56,890 bases of DNA from Syntrophomonadaceae bacterium. GTDB lineage: Bacteria; Bacillota; Dethiobacteria; DTU022. The stretch spans positions 1 to 56,890 of the forward strand of contig PWGX01000008.1 in the NCBI GenBank assembly GCA_003554615.1, given 5' to 3'. The position numbers and the translations under genes are program-made. This document shows positions 49,396-56,890 of the stretch, in pieces. The notes below the pieces were generated by a model that did not search any database, had not been told where the DNA came from, and was given only the letters and a program-made list of their open reading frames with translations. Numbering within the stretch: position 1 is the stretch's first letter; the number at the start of each line of letters is the position of its first letter.

Positions 49396-50106
49396 GTGCA
49401 ATTGAAGCTGCTTTGGGAATTACAGGAACTTGACCTCTCCATTAAAGGCCTTCAATTAAAAATTGAAGAAGCTCCCGGGTTGAGCGGGGTGCAGGAGGTA
49501 AAAGAAGACCTGGAAAACCTGGAAAATAATTATGCTGAAAAAGAAAACCGGCTTAAGTCAGCCCGTAAAGAGTTAAAACAGATGGAATTTGAAGAACAAT
49601 CTATTGTTGAAACCAGCAATGAGCTAAAGGACAACATGTACGGCGGCAAAGTCAGCAATGTTAAAGAGCTTGAACAAATGCAGCGACGGCTGGACAATTT
49701 GGCTGATAACAAGAAACAGCTGGAAGAAAAAATTATTAATTCAATGGAATTAATCGAGTCCCTGGAAGAAGAGCTGGGCGAGCTCGGGGAAAAAATTAGC
49801 CGGGCCAGGGAAGATCTTGAAATTAAGGAAAAGCAGCTTGCAGATGAGCTGGATCAATATAACCGGGAAGTTGAAAGGTTGCAGGTCCAAAGAGATGAAC
49901 TAACAGAAAAGCTTGATCAGAAATACCTTGAAAAATATTTGCTCCTGGCCCAAAAATACCAGGGCAAAGCCCTGGCCAGGGTTGTCGATGAGATCTGCGG
50001 CGGTTGTCGGGTGTTTATTTCTTCAGCCCAGCGGGGTCATCTTTACAATCCGAGCTCGATGGTGTATTGTGAAAACTGCGGGCGATTGCTGGTCAAACTG
50101 GACTAG
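49396..50106 (+). CDS. coiled-coil zinc-ribbon protein (C4-type, CT398/YqfO-neighbour family)
   Basis: Long coiled coil followed by CGGCRVFISSAQRGHL...VYCENCGRLL. Confidence 0.85.
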   Translation: MQLKLLWELQELDLSIKGLQLKIEEAPGLSGVQEVKEDLENLENNYAEKENRLKSARKELKQMEFEEQSIVETSNELKDNMYGGKVSNVKELEQMQRRLDNLADNKKQLEEKIINSMELIESLEEELGELGEKISRAREDLEIKEKQLADELDQYNREVERLQVQRDELTEKLDQKYLEKYLLLAQKYQGKALARVVDEICGGCRVFISSAQRGHLYNPSSMVYCENCGRLLVKLD

Positions 50107-50175
50107 CCATGCAGCACAATAATTGCCTGAACTATTTTTAATAGAACCTGTAAAATTGATCCGGAGGTTTTTATT

Positions 50176-50988
50176 TTGGCTAAGAAAAATGAAAGACCAA
50201 AAGACCTGAAAAGACAACGCTGGGCGGCTATCGTAGCTGCTTTCCTGGCTTTTGGAATGGTGGCATCCGTAGTAGGGGGGTATCTCGGGCATACCCTTGG
50301 TGGAGAAGGCGCGGGCATCCCCCAGGAGCAGGCTGATCCTGAGCCCGAAGATTACCTGGACTACTATGAAGGTGAAGTAGAACGCCTGGAAGAGCACCTG
50401 GAAGAACATGATCCCAGTCCTGCAGTGCTCCAGGAGCTGGCCGAGAATTATCGCTATTTGAGCCTGATCAAGCAAATGTACTTCAATGATCATGAAGCGG
50501 TGGAAGAATACCAGGAAAGGCTGCTGTCCATCTATGAAACCCTGGCCGATATGGAACCTGAGAACCCCAGGTTTCGGCTGGAGCTGATCGGTTTTTATAA
50601 AGAACTGGAGAAAGATGAAGACCTGATATCTGATCAAATTACTATTTTGCAGGAATTGCTCCGCGAAAACCCTGATCCCGCGGTCCACCTTTCTTTTGTT
50701 ACCCTGCTTGATACCGGGAATATGGAAGAACTGCAGCAGGAAGAAATTGGATGGCTTTTTAATTATCTCGAAACGAGGGTAACAGAAGGCACGGCCGATA
50801 ATGAAGAACGCTTATACTATACTTTTTTACTTGGCGAATACCTGGGTGACCAGGCCACGGCCGAATCAATGCTCGAGGATATCCTGGAAGATGAAACAGA
50901 GGACAGCTGGATTTACAGGGAAGCCCAGAACTATTTGCGCTATCTTCAGAGCGAAGATGACGTCGAAGAAGATATTTACTTTGAATAA
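50176..50988 (+). CDS. membrane-anchored TPR-like protein
   Basis: N-terminal TM WAAIVAAFLAFGMVASVVGGYLGHTLG; helical repeat-like, Glu-rich remainder. Confidence 0.7.
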   Translation: MAKKNERPKDLKRQRWAAIVAAFLAFGMVASVVGGYLGHTLGGEGAGIPQEQADPEPEDYLDYYEGEVERLEEHLEEHDPSPAVLQELAENYRYLSLIKQMYFNDHEAVEEYQERLLSIYETLADMEPENPRFRLELIGFYKELEKDEDLISDQITILQELLRENPDPAVHLSFVTLLDTGNMEELQQEEIGWLFNYLETRVTEGTADNEERLYYTFLLGEYLGDQATAESMLEDILEDETEDSWIYREAQNYLRYLQSEDDVEEDIYFE

Positions 50989-51021
50989 TTACCCGGAGAG
51001 GAAGCGTAATATACCCCTATT

Positions 51022-51783
51022 ATGGAAAGAGAAAGGTTAATTCGTCTTTTTGAAGAGCTGCGTGTACGCTTGATGATCATTGCGGGGGCAGTTTTTCTTT
51101 TTGCCATTATCAGCTTTACTTTTAGCGATCAAATCAGGCATATTTTGTTGATGCCCGCCGATATGGCATATGCAGGCCTCGATGCAGAGGGTCTGGATCT
51201 TCAACTCATCTTTTTGACTCCCTCAGAAGCGCTCCTGGCCAATCTGCGCCTGGCATTTATTACCAGTGGAATTGTAACCCTGCCCTTGATTCTTTATCAG
51301 CTGCTGGCCACTGCCATAACTGCCGTCGGAAAGACTAAACGGTCTGCTGTGCTGTTAACCCTGGTTATGTACATCCTTTTTGCCATGGGGCTTTCATTCG
51401 CCTATTTTGTGGTTCTTCCCTTTGCTTTGAATTTTTTTGTGGGCTTTTCCGGAGCCGACCTGGTTCCAAGCTTCAGCATTGCCCGTTATTTAACTTTTAC
51501 CACTTCCTTTATGCTGTCTTTTGGCCTGGTATTTCAAATGCCGGTGCTATTCTGGTTTCTGGGCAGTATAGGTCTGCTGACAACTGCATATTTACGAAAA
51601 AACCGCAAGTTTGCCCTGCTGATTATCATCATTTTTGCTTCGGTTCTGACCCCGCCCGATATATTTTCCCAGGTCTTAATGGCCATTCCCCTGATGTTAT
51701 TGTACGAGCTGGGGATATTCATGGTTTACCTGTCTCGGCGCAAGAAGAAAGATCAGGACTTGCCCGATGCGACCGCCGGTTAG
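51022..51783 (+). CDS. tatC: Sec-independent translocase TatC
   Basis: Six TM; LIRLFEELRVRLMIIAGAVFLFAII...FLTPSEALLANLRLAFITSGIVTLPLILYQ...FALNFFVGF...FGLVFQMPVLFWFLGSIGLL...SVLTPPDIFSQVLMAIPLMLLYELGIF. Confidence 0.95.
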   Translation: MERERLIRLFEELRVRLMIIAGAVFLFAIISFTFSDQIRHILLMPADMAYAGLDAEGLDLQLIFLTPSEALLANLRLAFITSGIVTLPLILYQLLATAITAVGKTKRSAVLLTLVMYILFAMGLSFAYFVVLPFALNFFVGFSGADLVPSFSIARYLTFTTSFMLSFGLVFQMPVLFWFLGSIGLLTTAYLRKNRKFALLIIIIFASVLTPPDIFSQVLMAIPLMLLYELGIFMVYLSRRKKKDQDLPDATAG

Positions 51784-51870
51784 TTGGGTCTTATATTTCT
51801 CATGAAGGGATAATGCGTTGATCTGTAGAAATATGTTCCAGATACTTCTGGGAAAGGCTGGATCTAGATT

Positions 51871-53406
51871 ATGAAACTGGCCGGAAATGGAGAATACCGG
51901 GGAGAATTATTAAATAATAAGCCGCACGGCCGGGGCACGGTTACCTGGCCGGACGGGAGCAGGTATAGCGGCGAATGGAAAAACGGGCGTTTCCACGGCG
52001 AAGGTACTTTTGTCTGGTCCAATGGCGATAAGTACGAAGGCCACTGGAAAGAAGATAAGATGCACGGCCGGGGTACGTATCTGTTTGCCGACTGGCGTAA
52101 ATATGTCGGAGAGTGGAAGAATGATCAAATGCACGGGCTGGGTACTTATTACTGGCCCACCGGTGAAAAATATGAAGGCGAATTTGTAGACGGCTTATAT
52201 GAAAGGCATGGCACTTTTACCTGGCCCGATGGAAAAAAATATACCGGTGAATGGAGGCAGGCCTACCGCCACGGTCAAGGCATGATGGTATGGCCGAATG
52301 GCAAGAGCTATAAAGGGCAGTGGGTTGAAGACCGCCGCGAGGGGACAGGAACCCAAATCTGGCCCGACGGACGCAGGTATGAAGGCGAGTGGAGAGACAA
52401 CCGGATGCACGGCCGGGGCACCTATACTTTTGCCGATGGGGCGAGATACGTAGGCACCTTTAAGCAGGGGCAGTTTACCGATAAAGGCCGTTACTTTTTC
52501 CCGGACGGCGCTGAATACAAAGGCAGGTTACAGGAAGGCTTGCCCCACGGCAGCGGCTCCGCCCTGTTGCCGGATAGGACCCGGTTTAAAGGAACTTATG
52601 AACATGGTAGAAATACCGGAACCGGCCGGTGTATTTTACCCGATGGAACAAAATATGTCGGGGAATGTAAAAATAACCGGCCCCATGGAAAAGGGACTTT
52701 GTATTTCCAGGATCAGTCTCGTTTTGTCGGAACCTTTAACCAGGGCGCGCTCCTGGACGAAGGGACCTTTTTTTTCCCCGATGGATCTCTATACAGTGGA
52801 GAGCTGGCCGGCGGCCGGCCCACTGGCGGGGGCGAGGTCGCCTATAAAGATGGAACGGCCTACAAGGGCGAGTTCAAGAATGGCAAAAAACACGGTTACG
52901 GGATCATGACCTGGAAGGATGGCTCTGAATATAAAGGTTACTGGCAGGATGATTTAATGGAAGGATCCGGCCTGTACCGTAGTACCGCTGGTGATCGTTA
53001 CGAAGGATCTTTTAAAAAAGGGCTGTATCATGGTGAAGGCTGCCTTGAAAAGCCTGATCGATCAATCTGGCGCGGCAGCTGGGAATCGGGCCTGATGCAT
53101 GGGCGCGGTTACTGTGAAATGGATGGAAAAGGTTCATACGAGGGCGAATTTGCCGCCGGCAAGTTCCTCGGCTGGGGCATCCGGACCTGGCCCGGGGAAA
53201 GCACCTACCGGGGACGGTGGTGGAAAGGTTACCCTCACGGGTACGGCACCTATAAACCGCTGGTTGGGGAACGGTTTACCGGAAACTGGTTTCTAGGGCG
53301 CCGGCATGGCTTTGGGCGGCTGGTGCCGGTAAATGATAAGGCCAAAAGAGGGTTCTGGTTCATAGGCATGGGCCCCTTTAAGCTTAAAACAGATGCTCCT
53401 TTATGA
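51871..53406 (+). CDS. MORN repeat protein (about 21 tandem 23-aa repeats)
   Basis: Tandem YxGEWKNGxxHGxGTxxWPDG units across essentially the whole 511 aa; no signal peptide. Confidence 0.95.
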   Translation: MKLAGNGEYRGELLNNKPHGRGTVTWPDGSRYSGEWKNGRFHGEGTFVWSNGDKYEGHWKEDKMHGRGTYLFADWRKYVGEWKNDQMHGLGTYYWPTGEKYEGEFVDGLYERHGTFTWPDGKKYTGEWRQAYRHGQGMMVWPNGKSYKGQWVEDRREGTGTQIWPDGRRYEGEWRDNRMHGRGTYTFADGARYVGTFKQGQFTDKGRYFFPDGAEYKGRLQEGLPHGSGSALLPDRTRFKGTYEHGRNTGTGRCILPDGTKYVGECKNNRPHGKGTLYFQDQSRFVGTFNQGALLDEGTFFFPDGSLYSGELAGGRPTGGGEVAYKDGTAYKGEFKNGKKHGYGIMTWKDGSEYKGYWQDDLMEGSGLYRSTAGDRYEGSFKKGLYHGEGCLEKPDRSIWRGSWESGLMHGRGYCEMDGKGSYEGEFAAGKFLGWGIRTWPGESTYRGRWWKGYPHGYGTYKPLVGERFTGNWFLGRRHGFGRLVPVNDKAKRGFWFIGMGPFKLKTDAPL

Positions 53407-53536
53407 GCAGGGGCAGTGGGATAAAGCTTTTTCCCTGGCTGCCGAGAAGTATAACCTCGATGAAGTTGAAGTTATGTCTTACTACCTGGAATCCCTCGAA
53501 TTAGCTGATATGGCCGGTAACTGGAATAATTCTTAA
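53393..53536 (+). CDS. overlapping 47-aa ORF or frameshifted C-terminal extension of the MORN protein
   Basis: MLLYEQGQWDKAFSLAAEKYNLDEVEVMSYYLESLELADMAGNWNNS*; +1 frame relative to the MORN ORF, protein-like composition, no clear RBS of its own. Confidence 0.4.
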   Translation: MLLYEQGQWDKAFSLAAEKYNLDEVEVMSYYLESLELADMAGNWNNS

Positions 53537-53750
53537 TTTGACATCAAAAGTGAACCGTGATAAAGTTTACCTATATTTATGTGCATATTTATTATTTATT
53601 TTGCCTATTTCGGCCCTGATCTAACTGGAAATCCAGATCCGGCCGGGGCATGATTCCCTCTTTTTGCTATGCCGCCCAGGCTAACTCGTGCCGGTTTATA
53701 AAACTGCACTCTACTTCAACCAAATAAATATCTGAAAGGGGATTATAAAA

Positions 53751-54239
53751 TTGATTACTGAAAATGAGCAAAAAATATATGACCTCATGGACCAGCTGGG
53801 CATTCAATACACCCGTTATGAACATCCTCCGGTTTACACGGTCGAAGAAGCGCAGCAATACTGGAAAGATATCGAAGGAGCCCATTCAAAAAACCTGTTT
53901 TTAAGAAATAACAAGGGAAACCGCCATTTCCTGGTAGTCCTGGAGCAATCTAAATCGGCCGATTTGAAAGACCTTTCCGCCAAACTGGCTGCGGGCAAAC
54001 TTAGTTTTGCTTCTGAGCGCCGCTTGCAGGAGCACCTTGGACTTGAGACGGGGGCTGTTTCACCTTTCGGTATTATAAATGACGAGAAAAAAGCAGTTGC
54101 CCTGGTAATTGACCGCGCTTTGCAGAAAAAGGAATATGTCAATTTTCACCCCAATGTTAATACGGCCACGGTTAATCTTTCATTCAAGGATTTTGAAAAG
54201 TTCCTCAAGCACTGTGGCAACGAGGTTATCTATATTTAG
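53751..54239 (+). CDS. prolyl-tRNA editing (YbaK/ProX, PrdX-like) protein, TTG start
   Basis: LMDQLGIQYTRYEHPPVYTVEEAQQYWKDIEGAHSKNLFLRNNKGNRHFLVVLEQSKSADLKDLSAKL. Confidence 0.88.
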   Translation: MITENEQKIYDLMDQLGIQYTRYEHPPVYTVEEAQQYWKDIEGAHSKNLFLRNNKGNRHFLVVLEQSKSADLKDLSAKLAAGKLSFASERRLQEHLGLETGAVSPFGIINDEKKAVALVIDRALQKKEYVNFHPNVNTATVNLSFKDFEKFLKHCGNEVIYI

Positions 54240-54273
54240 CCGGGAACCGGTGACTTAAAGCTATAAAGGTGGC

Positions 54274-56076
54274 ATGTCTCTTTTGAAAGAATTAAAGAGT
54301 ATTCAAAGCTTTTTACAGCAGGTCACAGGAGCTTTTGCAGGGGTAGTAGGTATAGAAATCGGCATTATCAGCAGCAACCTCGAAGTTATTGCCGGTAGCG
54401 GCTACTTCGAAAAAGAGGTGGGGACCGTATATGGCGAGGGCTGCATGACCCATAAAATAGTATCTTCTACCAGCGAGGAATCTATTTTTGTTGAGAACAC
54501 GTCCCATGTAGTTTGCTGTGCGGAATGTGAATACTCGGAAAGATGCGAAGTGCTTGCTTTTGTAATGCGCCCCATCGTCTACGGGGATGAAAAAATTGGC
54601 AGTATATCACTGCTGGCTCTGACCGAACAGCACCGCCGGAAACTGCTTAACCATTATGAAAAGATGCAGGATTTCCTGAGTAAATTGGGCAACATCATTT
54701 TGATTTCACTCAATGAAAAAAGAATGGAATCCAAGGTTACCAGCCTGATGAACCAGTTTAAAGATGTCATCAACTCTATTTATGAGGGCGTTATTGCCAT
54801 TAATAACCAGGGCATAATTACTAATATGAACCATGCTGCAGAAGAGATGCTGGATCTTGAGTATAACAGCGAAAACGGCTGTCATATTAACGACCTTTTC
54901 CCCGATTTTGTAGTAGAAGATGCCATCAGCAAGCATAACAGCGCCGGAGAAGATCTTTATTACGTAAATGAAGTGAGCTATACCGGTCCCGAAAACAAAA
55001 CCTTATACCTGTTTTATAATGTCACCCCTATGTATGAAGACGGAAGGGTTTCGGGGGCGGTTTTGACATTTCGTAAGAAAGAAGAAGTAGAGGAAATGGC
55101 CACCCGGATTATGAAAGAAAACAAAAAATCGACTTTTTCCGGTATTATCGGAGCCAGCGCGGAAATCAATGAAATCAAGGAAAAAATGAGGTTGATTGCT
55201 GCCACTGATTCGACCGTTTTAATTAGAGGCGAAACCGGAACCGGAAAGAGCATCTTTGCGCGCGCCATACATGAGGAAAGTCCTCGCCGGAAAAACCCTT
55301 TTGTTTCTGTGAGTTGTGCGGCCATACCCGCCACGCTGCTTGAATCGGAACTGTTTGGCTACGAAGAAGGAGCATTTACCGGGGCCCGCAAAGGCGGCAA
55401 ACCCGGAAAATTCGAGATGGCTCACGGCGGCACAATTTTTCTTGATGAAATCGGTGATATGCCTCTTGATTTTCAGGTAAAACTGCTGCACGTGATTGAG
55501 AATAAAAGCATAGCCCGGATCGGTGGAGTTTCATTTCGTGATGTCGATGTGCGCATTATTGCCGCTACCAACAGGGACCTGGAAGAATTGATTAAAGAAG
55601 GGAAATTCCGTGAAGATCTTTTTTACCGGATTAACGTTATCCCCTTTATCCTGCCCGGATTACGGGATCGTAAAGACGATATCATTCTTTTAATGCACCA
55701 CTTCCTCGATTATTACTCGGTGCGCCTTAATAAAAAGATTAAAGGGTTTGAAGAAGAAGCCCGTGAAGCCCTGCTTGCCTACCCCTGGCCGGGCAATGTC
55801 CGGGAATTGGAAAATGCTATCGAATATGCCATTAATATAGAGTCCGGAACTCAAATTAGCAAAAGCAGTTTGCCCGAAAAAATAACCAGGTATTACAGCA
55901 GAAGCGACTCAATTGGGATTGAAGATATTTCCTCGCTGGAGCAAAAAGCCATTAAAGCTGCCCTGCAAAAATACGGGTACAGCACCCGGGGCAAAGAAAA
56001 AGCTGCCAGCGCCCTCGGTATAAGCAGGGCTACCCTCTATCGAAAGCTAAAAGATATTGAAGTGGACGCTTCTTAA
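54274..56076 (+). CDS. sigma54-dependent transcriptional activator (Cys-rich sensory domain + PAS + AAA+ + Fis HTH)
   Basis: [57 protein letters not shown]; Fis [22 protein letters not shown]. Confidence 0.95.
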   Translation: MSLLKELKSIQSFLQQVTGAFAGVVGIEIGIISSNLEVIAGSGYFEKEVGTVYGEGCMTHKIVSSTSEESIFVENTSHVVCCAECEYSERCEVLAFVMRPIVYGDEKIGSISLLALTEQHRRKLLNHYEKMQDFLSKLGNIILISLNEKRMESKVTSLMNQFKDVINSIYEGVIAINNQGIITNMNHAAEEMLDLEYNSENGCHINDLFPDFVVEDAISKHNSAGEDLYYVNEVSYTGPENKTLYLFYNVTPMYEDGRVSGAVLTFRKKEEVEEMATRIMKENKKSTFSGIIGASAEINEIKEKMRLIAATDSTVLIRGETGTGKSIFARAIHEESPRRKNPFVSVSCAAIPATLLESELFGYEEGAFTGARKGGKPGKFEMAHGGTIFLDEIGDMPLDFQVKLLHVIENKSIARIGGVSFRDVDVRIIAATNRDLEELIKEGKFREDLFYRINVIPFILPGLRDRKDDIILLMHHFLDYYSVRLNKKIKGFEEEAREALLAYPWPGNVRELENAIEYAINIESGTQISKSSLPEKITRYYSRSDSIGIEDISSLEQKAIKAALQKYGYSTRGKEKAASALGISRATLYRKLKDIEVDAS

Positions 56077-56182
56077 TTTGATAAAAATTATCATTTTGAT
56101 AATACGCTGATCTTTCTTCATGTTTTCCGTCACTGCTATCCATTTTGCAGTATATCGCCGCACAGTGTTTCTAATTATGAGA

Positions 56183-56222
56183 AAGAACACCGTTATCAAT
56201 AATAAGCACGGTTTCTTTTTTT
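56183..56222 (+). terminator. probable terminator of the activator gene
   Basis: gaacaccgt..acggtttc stem (one bulge) followed by a T run. Confidence 0.5.
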
Positions 56223-56268
56223 CCATATAACAAGGGCAGGATTGAGTTTTCGGGTAAATTTTAACGTA

Positions 56269-56284
56269 TGGCATGAATATTGCT
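56269..56284 (+). promoter_or_regulatory. sigma54 (-24/-12) promoter for the BCCT gene
   Basis: TGGCATGAATATTGCT: GG (56270-56271) - N10 - GC (56282-56283). Confidence 0.85.
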
Positions 56285-56427
56285 TTATTTATAAAGTAGA
56301 TTAATAATTTCCTCATGTAATGTTCGTTTTTAGATGCCAAAAAACAAGTTAGGGGGTTGATAAATGTAGCATGAAAACTCACCTTTTATCCCGCACTGAT
56401 AATCTTATTTTGAAGGAGGTATCCTAA

Positions 56428-56890
56428 GTGGTTGAGAAACAAACGGAACAAGAAAAAAGCATGTATGCCAAGCGAACGTTTTGGATTGCCCTTATTATCA
56501 TGCTTGTATTCGTGGTTTTTGGTATTGCCGCCCCGGATGCTTTTGGTGAGGCAGCCGGAACAGTTTTTGACTACATGGTGGAACAGTGGGGATGGTCTTT
56601 CATCCTCGGGGCTAGTCTTTTCCTGATTATGATTGTCTACCTGCTGTTGAGCCCGGTGGGTGAGATTAAGCTGGGTAAAGATGACGAAGAACCGGAGTAC
56701 GGTAACTTTACCTGGTTTGCGATGCTGTTTAGCTGCGGGATGGGTATCGGCCTCCTCTTCTGGGGAGTATCGGAGCCGATCTGGCACTACATGTGGCCGC
56801 CTTATGGCGAAGCGGGCATTCCCGCCGCTGTTCACATGGCGATGCGCTACTCATATTTCCACTGGGGCTTACATCCCTGGGCTATCTATG
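56428..56890 (+). CDS. BCCT family betaine/carnitine/choline transporter, 5' part, runs off the window
   Basis: Manual translation from GTG after RBS aaggaggt: VVEKQTEQEKSMYAKRTFWIALIIMLVFVVFGIAAPDAFG...NFTWFAMLFSCGMGIGLLFWGVSEPIWHYMWPP...AMRYSYFHWGLHPWAIY. Confidence 0.93.
   Translation, partial: MVEKQTEQEKSMYAKRTFWIALIIMLVFVVFGIAAPDAFGEAAGTVFDYMVEQWGWSFILGASLFLIMIVYLLLSPVGEIKLGKDDEEPEYGNFTWFAMLFSCGMGIGLLFWGVSEPIWHYMWPPYGEAGIPAAVHMAMRYSYFHWGLHPWAIY

Noticed and set aside
53321-53400. Programmed -1 frameshift heptamer at the MORN gene end
   Set aside because: No X XXY YYZ heptamer in the correct phase, and the downstream ORF needs +1 rather than -1. Only a mutation or an unproven +1 event remains possible.
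1-56890. CRISPR arrays, IS elements, prophage, selenocysteine (in-frame UGA) genes
   Set aside because: Scanned by eye. No regularly spaced repeats, no transposase/integrase-like ORF, and no ORF pair split by a UGA with a recognisable selenoprotein motif.

Overview
The window looks like a chromosomal housekeeping segment of a Bacillota (Clostridia or Dethiobacteria-like) genome. Gene order follows the conserved dnaK-era-rpoD superoperon region known from Bacillus: (acpS) - csp - rrf2/iscS/iscU - hrcA/grpE/dnaK/dnaJ - rsmE - mtaB - (HAD, ylbF, mnmH on minus) - HIT - rpsU - yqeY - nfeD/floA - phoH - yqfF - ybeY - dgkA - cdd - era - recO - T-box glyQS - PDRP/ppdK - dnaG/rpoD - tRNAs - mnmA - nif3 - tatC - MORN protein - prdX-like/sigma54 regulator/BCCT transporter. 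I found no CRISPR array, rRNA, prophage or intact insertion sequence. The non-routine items are: (i) a cytidine deaminase fused in frame to a TrmO/TsaA-like domain; (ii) a 511-aa protein made almost entirely of about 21 MORN repeats, followed by an overlapping +1-frame 47-codon ORF; (iii) a Cys-rich sigma54 activator next to a prolyl-tRNA editing-like gene, with a consensus -24/-12 promoter in front of a BCCT transporter; (iv) a long structured inverted repeat between dnaK and dnaJ; (v) a perfect-consensus SigH-type promoter far upstream of dnaG-rpoD with a strong terminator in between (possible sRNA); (vi) a tRNA-Val-derived fragment after tRNA-Glu; (vii) a GltD/2x[4Fe-4S]/MvhD fusion flavoprotein; (viii) replacement of sporulation genes yqfC/yqfD by an acidic membrane protein and an agmatinase-like gene. 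No database search was run. All names come from motif and family recognition in the supplied translations.
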